DNA of 18,335 nt from Clostridia bacterium (GTDB taxonomy: Bacteria; Bacillota; Clostridia; Oscillospirales; Acutalibacteraceae). The stretch is taken from contig JAILDS010000183.1 of assembly GCA_024689165.1 (NCBI GenBank), forward strand, positions 1 to 18,335, given 5' to 3'. A program made the position numbers and the translations under genes. Positions within the stretch are counted from its first letter, which is position 1. The number at the start of each line of letters is the position of its first letter. The notes beneath the pieces are model-generated. The model saw only the letters and a program-made list of their open reading frames with translations. It was not told where the DNA came from and searched no databases. Positions 1 through 5,507 of this stretch are shown here, piece by piece.

Positions 1-1
1 C

Positions 2-523
2 GTCCAGCAGGAGCCGCTGATGTTCAGGGACACGGTCTTCAACAACATCGCCTACGGCTCGGGCGAGGTGCACGTCGAACAGGTGCTCCACGCTGCGGAG
101 GTCGCCAACGCGCACGGCTTTATCTCGAAAATGCCCGACGCCTACGACACCATGCTCGGGGAACGCGGAGTAGGGCTTTCAGGCGGTGAAAGACAGCGCG
201 TCTCGATCGCCCGCGCCGTACTGAAAAACCCGGGCATACTGATTTTCGACGAAGCGACCGCGGCAGTGGATTCCGAGACGGAATACCTTATCCAGGGCGC
301 TATCGAACGGCTTATCAAGGGGCGCACGACCATAATGATAGCCCACAGGCTCTCGACCCTGCGGAAGGCCAACAAGATCGTCGTCGTGGATAAGGGCAGG
401 ATCATCGAATGCGGCCCGCCCGAGGAGCTCATGGCGATGAAGGGCAAGTATTATAAGCTCGTGCAGATCCAGTCCATGAGCGAGCAGCTCCTTAAAGAAA
501 AAGAAAACGAAAACTTTGAGTGA
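2..523 (+). CDS. ABC transporter (exporter type) ATP-binding domain, 3' part only
   Basis: This is the C-terminal end of an ABC protein whose start lies before the window; the reading frame is open from base 2. It begins at the Q-loop (VQQEPLMF, the glutamine contacting the membrane domain). It then shows the ABC signature LSGGERQRV, Walker B ILIFDEATAAVD with the catalytic Glu, and the H-loop IAHRLS. This order and spelling match the nucleotide-binding half of MsbA/LmrA-like exporters, in which the same chain carries an N-terminal six-helix membrane domain; that part is not visible here. The chain ends in a Lys/Glu-rich tail. The stop at 521-523 overlaps the ribosome site of the DUF1854 gene, so the two are co-transcribed. 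ABC exporters of this kind occur next to DUF1854 genes in other bacteria, which suggests a functional pair. The substrate cannot be read from this portion. Confidence 0.9.
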   Translation, partial: VQQEPLMFRDTVFNNIAYGSGEVHVEQVLHAAEVANAHGFISKMPDAYDTMLGERGVGLSGGERQRVSIARAVLKNPGILIFDEATAAVDSETEYLIQGAIERLIKGRTTIMIAHRLSTLRKANKIVVVDKGRIIECGPPEELMAMKGKYYKLVQIQSMSEQLLKEKENENFE

Positions 524-527
524 GGTG
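522..527 (+). promoter_or_regulatory. ribosome binding site that sets the DUF1854 start
   Basis: GAGGTG lies six bases before the ATG at 534. An in-frame TTG at 516 would start upstream of this site and has no purine-rich site of its own, so 534 is preferred. Confidence 0.6.
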
Positions 528-533
528 GATCGG

Positions 534-1019
534 ATGCTCAATTACGTCAACGGCGAAGAGCTTCGCCTTACTGTCAACGACAGGTTTTTTCTCGACGCGG
601 AGTTCTTCTCCGGCGAGAAGTACGAAGCCCTCGAGGCGAAAAGGATGTTCCCCATGTCCGGCGGGAACAGGTACGTCGGGCTTTACGACTCCGAAGGCGA
701 GGAGGTCTGCATGATACGCGACGCCTCGAATCTTGAAGAGAGCTCGAGACTCGCGCTCGAAAGCGTCATCGAGGAGTATTACAGGATCCCGCGCATAACG
801 GCTTTTCTCGATATGTCCGAAAAATTCAAGATCTGGATGTGGACGGCGCAGACCGACAAGGGTGTGATCAGGTTTGAGATCAGGAATCACCTCGCGTCCG
901 TTAAACCGCTTTTCGACGGCAGGGTGCTCATCAAGGACGCAGACGACAACAGATACGAGATACCCGACGTGAACAAGCTCGACAAAAAGAGCAGAAAAAT
1001 GCTCCTGCCCAATATCTGA
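534..1019 (+). CDS. DUF1854 family protein paired with an ABC exporter
   Basis: This is a 161-residue soluble protein of the DUF1854 family. Features typical of the family are the N-terminal segment with RLTVNDRFF, a run around FPMSGGNRYVGLYDSEGEEV, and the C-terminal part with WTAQTDKGVIRFEIRN and RVLIKDADDNRYEIPD. There is no signal peptide or membrane segment. The start is ATG 534 because GAGGTG sits six bases before it; TTG 516 would add six residues and overlap the ABC gene. It follows the ABC exporter directly and is presumably co-expressed with it. Some proteobacterial members are annotated as associated with cyanophycin metabolism together with an ABC transporter, but no cyanophycin gene is visible here. 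Its biochemical role is unknown. It could be a cytoplasmic accessory of the transporter, which is inference from gene pairing only. Confidence 0.75.
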   Translation: MLNYVNGEELRLTVNDRFFLDAEFFSGEKYEALEAKRMFPMSGGNRYVGLYDSEGEEVCMIRDASNLEESSRLALESVIEEYYRIPRITAFLDMSEKFKIWMWTAQTDKGVIRFEIRNHLASVKPLFDGRVLIKDADDNRYEIPDVNKLDKKSRKMLLPNI

Positions 1020-1033
1020 CCAGAATGCTCAGA

Positions 1034-1058
1034 CGGTCCGGGCGGCTTGACCGGACCG
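1034..1058 (+). other. perfect 8-bp stem-loop between DUF1854 and darA
   Basis: CGGTCCGG (1034-1041) and CCGGACCG (1051-1058) form a perfect GC-rich stem around a nine-base loop. The bases that follow on the plus strand are an A run, not a T run, and the minus strand has no T run after the stem either, so it does not look like a standard intrinsic terminator. It may act as an mRNA processing or stability element, or a weak pause. Confidence 0.5.
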
Positions 1059-1092
1059 CGGAAAAAAACGCTGTGAAAAAGAGGAGAAACAT

Positions 1093-1419
1093 ATGAAACT
1101 TGTAATCGCGATAGTCAACAACGACGACTCCATGGCGGTATCTTCCGCCCTCACGAGGCACAATTTCTTCGTAACAAAGCTTTCAACTACCGGCGGGTTC
1201 CTCATGATAGGCAACACCACCTATCTTATCGGCGCGCCCGACGACAGGGTCGAAAAGGTCAGGGAGATCCTTTCGAAGTACTCAAAGCAGCGCAGCCATA
1301 CCGTCACCACGAGGGATTCCTTCGGCTACGGCTTCCGCGAGGGAGAGGTCGAAAAGGAAGTCACCGTGGGCGGGGCGACTATGTTCGTGCTCAGCGTGGA
1401 CTCTATGGAGAAATTTTAA
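1093..1419 (+). CDS. darA: DarA-like cyclic-di-AMP receptor (PII-like, DUF970/YaaQ)
   Basis: This 108-residue protein matches the DarA/PstA (YaaQ, DUF970) family, small trimeric PII-like cytosolic proteins that bind cyclic di-AMP. The match rests on the N-terminal strand MKLVIAIVNNDDS, the central TTGGFL followed by GNTTYLIG, the acidic-basic helix DDRVEKVREIL, and a C-terminal strand ending VTVGGATMFVLSVDSMEKF. Length is normal for the family. The start ATG has a good upstream site, GAGGAG at 1081-1086. In many Firmicutes the gene lies beside tmk and holB; neither is visible here, and instead it follows an ABC exporter/DUF1854 pair across a 73-base gap holding a stem-loop. Known members relay c-di-AMP levels to unknown or varied partners. 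The downstream target in this organism cannot be read from sequence. Confidence 0.88.
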   Translation: MKLVIAIVNNDDSMAVSSALTRHNFFVTKLSTTGGFLMIGNTTYLIGAPDDRVEKVREILSKYSKQRSHTVTTRDSFGYGFREGEVEKEVTVGGATMFVLSVDSMEKF

Positions 1420-1441
1420 TAATTTCCCAATTAGAAAAATG

Positions 1442-1470
1442 TTGACAAGCTTAATTCTTTTTTGTAAAAT
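1442..1470 (+). promoter_or_regulatory. sigma-A-type promoter for the HTH-flavoprotein-glycosyltransferase cluster
   Basis: TTGACA at 1442-1447 and TAAAAT at 1465-1470 are separated by exactly 17 bases in an AT-rich gap after darA. The expected transcription start is near 1477, only about 11 bases before GTG 1488 and about 23 before ATG 1500. Confidence 0.75.
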
Positions 1471-1499
1471 ACGCCTCGAAAGGGACGGTGCTGTTTTTA

Positions 1500-1763
1500 A
1501 TGAGAACGCGTAAGCAGCCGCTTGGAACGCGCAATATCGTCGGCGCGAGGATAGAGGAACGCCGCAAAGAGATAGGCATGAAGCAGAAGGATCTGCTCAT
1601 CCAGCTTCAGATAAGGGATATCGACCTCAACGCCTCCGGGCTTTCCAAGCTCGAGGGGCAGATAAGGAACGTCCTCGACTACGAGCTCGTGGCTATCGCC
1701 GAGGTGCTCGACGTCAGCGTCGGCTGGCTCCTGGGTATCGAAGAAAGGCCGAATGAGCTCTGA
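1500..1763 (+). CDS. small XRE/Cro-type helix-turn-helix regulator
   Basis: This 87-residue protein is essentially one XRE-type DNA-binding domain. It opens with a basic run, then GARIEERRKEIGMKQKDLL (helices 1 and 2), a recognition-helix region around NASGLSKLEGQIR, and the usual closing segment LVAIAEVLDVSVGWLLG. There is no ligand-binding or dimerisation extension. An in-frame GTG at 1488 would add four residues (MLFL), but transcription from the promoter at 1442-1470 should start near 1477. That leaves no room for a ribosome site before GTG, so ATG 1500 is preferred; even there the only candidate site, AGGGA at 1480-1484, is unusually far (about 15 bases). The gene overlaps the flavoprotein gene by 11 bases. 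It could control its own promoter, but I see no clear operator. Confidence 0.8.
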   Translation: MRTRKQPLGTRNIVGARIEERRKEIGMKQKDLLIQLQIRDIDLNASGLSKLEGQIRNVLDYELVAIAEVLDVSVGWLLGIEERPNEL

Positions 1764-3135
1764 TCGCCGGCCCGAAGGGGCGAAAAAACGGCAGCGTTCC
1801 GTCCGGCCTGAGCCCGCGGACCTGAAGTCAGCCCCGGCCGCGGCAGATCTGCAGAGCGTATACGACGCGGCAGTCCTCGGCGCAGGTGCGTCGGGGCTTG
1901 CCGCGTCGTATTCGTATCTCAGACGCTGCATTGAGGGGCGCGGGGAACGCTCCGGACCGGGAAAAAAACTGCTGATCATTGATTCGAACGGCGCTCCGGG
2001 CAAAAAGCTCTCTGTAACGGGCAACGGCAGGTGCAATCTGCTGCCTGAAAGCTTCGATGCAAAGAATTATTTCGGCGACGCGGCGGCTTATCCGCGTCTG
2101 CTGAGCCCCGGGCGGCTCGAACAGTGCGTAAGGGTCTTTGAACACGAGCTCGGCGTCCCGCTCGTCGCGGAGGACGGCAGGCTGTACCCGCTGTCAAACC
2201 GCGCCGAAAGCGTCGTGACGGCTCTGTATTCCGCAGTCCGCGCAATGGGCGCTTTCTTTTGTTTGGGTTCCCGGGTCGTCGGTATCTCAAAACACGGCGA
2301 CGATTACGAGCTGCTGACGGAAGGTGAGAACGGCGCGCTGAGCATAAAGGCGCGAAGCGTGATCTTCGCCTTCGGAGGCCGTTCCTACCCCGAAAAGGGC
2401 AGCGACGGCAGCGGCTTCGGTCTGCTCGGCGACCTGGGCGTCCGCGTGACGCCGACGTACCCGTCGCTGACCGCCGTCGAAGTTGAAAAACCCATAAAAG
2501 CCATGGACGGCGTCAGGGCAAAGGCCGCCGTTTCCGCTTACGTTTCCGGCGAAAAGGTCTGCGGGTTTTCCGGCGAGGTGCAGTTCACTTCGTACGGCCT
2601 TTCCGGCGTCTGCGTCATGCAGCTGTCGCGGTACATAACGCGGAGCGTGACCGAAGGCCGCAGCGTCACCGTAAAAGTATGCCTTCTGCCCGGCGACTGC
2701 GCCGAAAAAGCCCGGAACATACTGTTTTCGGAAAATCTTCCGGACGTGAGCGTCGTCGACCGGCTGACCGGACTCGTGCCGAAAAAAACCGCCGTTTCTT
2801 TTATTAAGCTCGCTGGAATTGACCCGGACGCGCGGATACTGTCGCTTCCTGAGGGCAAAAAAGAGCTTCTGATGAAATACATGACGGGCTTAGAGTACCT
2901 TGTCAAAGACTTGAGAGGGTACGATTACGCCCAGATAACCGCAGGCGGAGTCCCCGTGAGCGAGGTGGACGCGTCGACGATGGAGCTCAAACGTCTCGGA
3001 AACTGCTATATATGCGGCGAGGCATGCAACGTTGACGCTCTGTGCGGCGGGAACAACCTCTTCTGGGCCTTTTCCTCCGGGTTCGCCGCCGGCGAAGCGG
3101 CCTACGAAGCCCGACGCGGGCTGCATTCCTCCTGA
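1753..3135 (+). CDS. BaiN/YhiN (HI0933)-type FAD-dependent oxidoreductase
   Basis: This 460-residue flavoprotein belongs to the HI0933/YhiN/BaiN family. It has a dinucleotide-binding GAGASGLAA at about residues 43-51, the family hallmark PGKKLSVTGNGRCNL near residue 85, FAFGGRSYPEKGSDGSGF in the middle, and the C-terminal AQITAGGVPVSEVDASTM followed by CGGNNLFWAFSSGF. No signal peptide is present. The first 36-40 residues are a charged, low-complexity extension absent from typical members. No ATG, GTG or TTG in frame lies between it and the Rossmann core, so the extension is probably real. GAAAGG just upstream serves as ribosome site. The start overlaps the HTH gene by 11 bases and the stop is 18 bases before the glycosyltransferase. 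Family members have been linked to bile-acid metabolism (BaiN), but the substrates of most are unknown, and no bai genes are present here. Confidence 0.85.
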   Translation: MSSDRRPEGAKKRQRSVRPEPADLKSAPAAADLQSVYDAAVLGAGASGLAASYSYLRRCIEGRGERSGPGKKLLIIDSNGAPGKKLSVTGNGRCNLLPESFDAKNYFGDAAAYPRLLSPGRLEQCVRVFEHELGVPLVAEDGRLYPLSNRAESVVTALYSAVRAMGAFFCLGSRVVGISKHGDDYELLTEGENGALSIKARSVIFAFGGRSYPEKGSDGSGFGLLGDLGVRVTPTYPSLTAVEVEKPIKAMDGVRAKAAVSAYVSGEKVCGFSGEVQFTSYGLSGVCVMQLSRYITRSVTEGRSVTVKVCLLPGDCAEKARNILFSENLPDVSVVDRLTGLVPKKTAVSFIKLAGIDPDARILSLPEGKKELLMKYMTGLEYLVKDLRGYDYAQITAGGVPVSEVDASTMELKRLGNCYICGEACNVDALCGGNNLFWAFSSGFAAGEAAYEARRGLHSS

Positions 3136-3153
3136 AAGGGACGTGATCGGATA

Positions 3154-4506
3154 ATGAACATTACTGTGATAGTTACGGTCGACGAGTATTCCCGGCTGCT
3201 CGGCGACGCGCTGAAAAGCCTTTGCATCCAGACGGACGAGGATTTCGGCGTTCTGATCGTTCTTATGAAAGGCGCGTCCGAGGCCGACAGAGCGACCGCT
3301 CGGGACTACTGCGGCAAATACGTCGGTTTCGACATGCTCGAAACGGATATCACCGACCTCGCCGAGGCGCGCAACAAGGCTCTGGAGTCCATAGGCACGG
3401 AGTATTTCATCCTTCTTGACGGCAACTCGTTTTTAGGCAGCGAGTCCATCGAGTCGCTCAACAATATCCTCAAGGACTCGAAGCCCGATATCGTGCTCAT
3501 GAGGTATTATACTGAGGGCGACGGGCGCTCGAGCTACGACGTCTTCGCCGATATGGCCGTGCTTGCCGAAGGCATGACGAAGTACGACAAGGCCGTTCTT
3601 TATACCATGCAGTACAACAACAAGCTGTTCCGGAAGAAGATACCCGACCTGTACGGCGTAAGGTTCGAGTCTCTGCCGTGCTTCTCGCTGGCGCGGTTCA
3701 CCATGCAGCTCGTTTTTACCGACGCGAAGATCATCGGCGCGCCGGACGCGGCGATAGCCCAGAGCATCTTTTACGTCGAGGACGGCTTCCCGCCCGAGAT
3801 GATGCCGTCTTCTGAGAATTTCAGATGCTTCAACGACGTTATGTTCCGCATGTTCGACACTGCGAAATCCGTCCTTGCGGAGGACTCCGGCGACCTTGAC
3901 GGGACAGAGTATTATATTGCCGAGTTCTGCCACCGTTGGTTCGACCTGCTCGCGTCGATCTTTTACAGGCATTTCTGGTTTCTGACCAACGAGGACTTCG
4001 TCGCGATGCGCGACACGTTCGAGGAGCTGTCCAAGCCTCTTTCGGAGACCCGCCGGAAACGGATCAACGACGCTTATGCCGACCTGCGTTTCCCCTCGAT
4101 CTTCATGAGCAGGGACGACGCGGCGGCAATGCCCGCGCTGAGCTTTATCATCGGCGAAAGCAAGCCGGAAGTCGGGGTTTTCGTAAATTCTCTTTTCTGT
4201 CAGGATTTTCCGTGCTTCGAGCTGTTCCTGACCGAAGCCGGCGCGGAGGTCGTCAATCCGCTTTACAGGGATTTCCCGAACGTTCACGTTCTGCCCGCGG
4301 ACGATTTCTTCAACCGCGCGAGAGCTGAGGCGCGGTCGAAACGGGTGCTGGTAATAAAGAATTTCGCCCCCATCTCACCGGACGTCCTGCCCGGGCTGAT
4401 GAAGGCGAAGATACCCGCCGGGCTGACTCAGTTCGAGTTCGCCCGCAGAAGAAAGACCGAAACCGTGAAAAAAGACCTCAAAAAGAAAGGGCTCGGAATA
4501 AGCTGA
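3154..4506 (+). CDS. family 2 glycosyltransferase with a degenerate second domain
   Basis: This 450-residue protein starts with a GT-A fold of family 2. A first strand, NITVIVTVDEYSRLLGDALKSL, leads to AEARNKALESIGTEYFILLDGN near residues 68-90, the usual position of the metal-binding DXD motif. Here the motif reads Asp-Gly-Asn, so metal binding may be altered. A middle helical region follows (about 110-310). Residues about 329-430 look like a second, shorter copy: ALSFIIGESKPEVGVFVNSL, then a hydrophobic strand, then FNRARAEARSKRVLVIKNFA, aligning with the first copy but without acidic residues. The C-terminus is strongly basic. No membrane segment is evident. It probably transfers a sugar to a cell-surface glycan or lipid, but donor and acceptor are unknown. 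It lies 18 bases after the flavoprotein gene and is likely in the same transcript. Confidence 0.75.
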   Translation: MNITVIVTVDEYSRLLGDALKSLCIQTDEDFGVLIVLMKGASEADRATARDYCGKYVGFDMLETDITDLAEARNKALESIGTEYFILLDGNSFLGSESIESLNNILKDSKPDIVLMRYYTEGDGRSSYDVFADMAVLAEGMTKYDKAVLYTMQYNNKLFRKKIPDLYGVRFESLPCFSLARFTMQLVFTDAKIIGAPDAAIAQSIFYVEDGFPPEMMPSSENFRCFNDVMFRMFDTAKSVLAEDSGDLDGTEYYIAEFCHRWFDLLASIFYRHFWFLTNEDFVAMRDTFEELSKPLSETRRKRINDAYADLRFPSIFMSRDDAAAMPALSFIIGESKPEVGVFVNSLFCQDFPCFELFLTEAGAEVVNPLYRDFPNVHVLPADDFFNRARAEARSKRVLVIKNFAPISPDVLPGLMKAKIPAGLTQFEFARRRKTETVKKDLKKKGLGIS

Positions 4507-4519
4507 ACGGCGCGTCTGC

Positions 4520-4536
4520 AGCGGCGATGCGCCGCT
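4520..4536. terminator. candidate shared hairpin between convergent genes
   Basis: AGCGGCG and CGCCGCT form a 7-bp stem with a 3-base ATG loop between the end of the glycosyltransferase gene and the end of ribU; it touches the ribU stop codon. Neither side has a proper T run (only CATTT on the plus strand), so any termination would be weak or factor-dependent. Confidence 0.35.
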
Positions 4537-5186
4537 CATTTGCCCGGTTCGGCTGTTCCCTTCGGTACGCTTTTGCGCGAAAGCCCGGCGTTGAGCTTGT
4601 CGAATACCCTTGACAGCGGCTTGTAAACGAGCATCGTGACGCCTGCGCAGAGCAGGGCCTTGACCAGCGTGAACGGCACGTTGACGATGAGCAGGGCCTT
4701 CCAGAGAGTGTTTGCGGCGGGGATCACCGCCGTGTACAGTCCCAGTATCAGCTCCATGCCTCCGAAGAGCTTCGCGTAAATGGGGTAGATGAGGAAATAA
4801 TTGGACGGCAGGCTGACAAGAGCCATAGTGAAAGCGGCTGCGACACAGGCGACGGCAGCCGTTTTTTTCGTTTTTCTGTTCCTGTATATCAGACCCGCGC
4901 ACAAAGCGAACGCGGCGCCGAGGATGAAATTTGAGAGCTCGCCGACGAAGCCGGATTGAGACACGAGCATATGTATCAGGTTTTTGATAAGGCAGATCAG
5001 GACGCCGCCGACCGGCCCGAGGATGAACGCGCCGATAAGCTCCGGGATATCTGAAAAGTCGAATTTCAGGAAAGACGGGACGAAGGGCACGCCGAACTCG
5101 AGATACTGAAGGACCACCGCTACGGCAGACAGCATGGCTGTGATGACGAGCTTGGTGACGTTGCTTCTTTTTTTTGTCTGAGCCAT
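4536..5186 (-). CDS. ribU: riboflavin ECF transporter, substrate-binding S component
   Basis: This 216-residue membrane protein has about six hydrophobic segments and the N-terminal pattern of RibU S components: TKLVITAMLSAVAVVLQYLEF, then VPSFLKFDFSDIPELIGAFILGP and GVLICLIKNLIHML. RibU binds riboflavin and works with the shared EcfA/A'/T energising module, which is not in this window. The start ATG at 5186 is chosen because GGAGG lies seven bases upstream; an in-frame TTG at 5201 would put the ribosome site inside the coding region. An FMN riboswitch and an intrinsic terminator precede it on the same strand, which independently supports a flavin substrate. Expression should fall when FMN is plentiful. 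The gene runs convergently into the glycosyltransferase gene and divergently from the GH2 gene. The C-terminal tail is Lys/Pro-rich and cytoplasmic. Confidence 0.92.
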   Translation of the reverse strand: MAQTKKRSNVTKLVITAMLSAVAVVLQYLEFGVPFVPSFLKFDFSDIPELIGAFILGPVGGVLICLIKNLIHMLVSQSGFVGELSNFILGAAFALCAGLIYRNRKTKKTAAVACVAAAFTMALVSLPSNYFLIYPIYAKLFGGMELILGLYTAVIPAANTLWKALLIVNVPFTLVKALLCAGVTMLVYKPLSRVFDKLNAGLSRKSVPKGTAEPGK

Positions 5187-5193
5187 GGAAAAC

Positions 5194-5198
5194 CTCCG
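5194..5198 (-). promoter_or_regulatory. ribosome binding site that sets the ribU start
   Basis: GGAGG (read on the minus strand) lies seven bases before the ATG at 5186, directly after the terminator T run. It decides against the upstream in-frame TTG. Confidence 0.75.
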
Positions 5199-5200
5199 CA

Positions 5201-5230
5201 AAACAAAAAGCTCCGTAACCCTGCGGAGCT
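5201..5230 (-). terminator. intrinsic terminator of the FMN riboswitch
   Basis: On the minus strand AGCTCCG, an eight-base loop and CGGAGCT form a perfect 7-bp stem followed by TTTTTGTTT. It lies between the FMN aptamer and the ribU ribosome site, as expected for a riboswitch that works by premature transcription termination. Confidence 0.85.
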
Positions 5231-5260
5231 CGATTTGAGGAGTTCGGCTTTTACGGCCTC

Positions 5261-5382
5261 ATCTTCTTCCATCCGGACTGTACCGTCGGTCGGGGAATCA
5301 CACCCCGTCGGCGCTTGGCGCTCGCGGACTTATCGGCTGACCGAATCACCGCCGGTGGGGAATCTCACCCCGCCCCGAAGAC
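5261..5382 (-). promoter_or_regulatory. FMN riboswitch (RFN element)
   Basis: Read on the minus strand the segment carries the conserved RFN blocks in order: CTTCGGGGCGGGGTGAGATT, then CCCCACCGGCGGTGATT, AGTCCGCGAGCG, the second GGGGTGTGATTCCCC block, GACCGACGGTACAGTC, and finally GGATGGAAGAAGAT. The closing stem P1 pairs GTCTTC (5382-5377) with GAAGAT (5266-5261). FMN binding should favour the terminator at 5201-5230 and switch ribU off. The alternative antiterminator pairing was not worked out base by base. The 321-base gene-free stretch 5187-5507 is fully accounted for by this aptamer, its terminator, the ribU promoter and the GH2 promoter. Confidence 0.95.
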
Positions 5383-5393
5383 TTACTAAAGGG

Positions 5394-5421
5394 ATTTTAA
5401 CACCTCGGTCGGGAAAGTCAA
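5394..5421 (-). promoter_or_regulatory. promoter of the FMN riboswitch-ribU transcript
   Basis: On the minus strand TTGACT (5421-5416) and TAAAAT (5399-5394) are 16 bases apart. The expected start near 5387 lies just before the aptamer's first stem, as it should. Confidence 0.7.
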
Positions 5422-5448
5422 GCTGTTTTTTTATGGACAAAGTAATCC

Positions 5449-5477
5449 TTGACAGTTCTGCCCGCCTATATTAGAAT
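5449..5477 (+). promoter_or_regulatory. sigma-A-type promoter for GH2-radA-GME genes
   Basis: TTGACA at 5449-5454 and TAGAAT at 5472-5477 are separated by 17 bases. It points away from the ribU promoter; the two -35 boxes are 27 bases apart. It is the only clear promoter seen before radA. Confidence 0.75.
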
Positions 5478-5507
5478 AAAAAAGGATGTAAAACGACGGA
5501 GGATTAT

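Noticed and set aside
2..1019. Cyanophycin metabolism locus
   Set aside because: The DUF1854/ABC pair is sometimes annotated this way, but no cyanophycin synthetase or cyanophycinase is visible.
1034..1058. Stem-loop after DUF1854 as an intrinsic terminator
   Set aside because: It is followed by an A run on the plus strand and no T run on either strand in the required place.
3433..4287. 284-codon minus-strand frame within the glycosyltransferase gene
   Set aside because: Shadow frame: Arg/Val/His-rich, no family signal, and the plus strand has a coherent GT2 protein.
5467..5472. TATATT as the -10 box of the GH2 promoter
   Set aside because: Only 12 bases from TTGACA; TAGAAT at 5472-5477 has the correct 17-base spacing.
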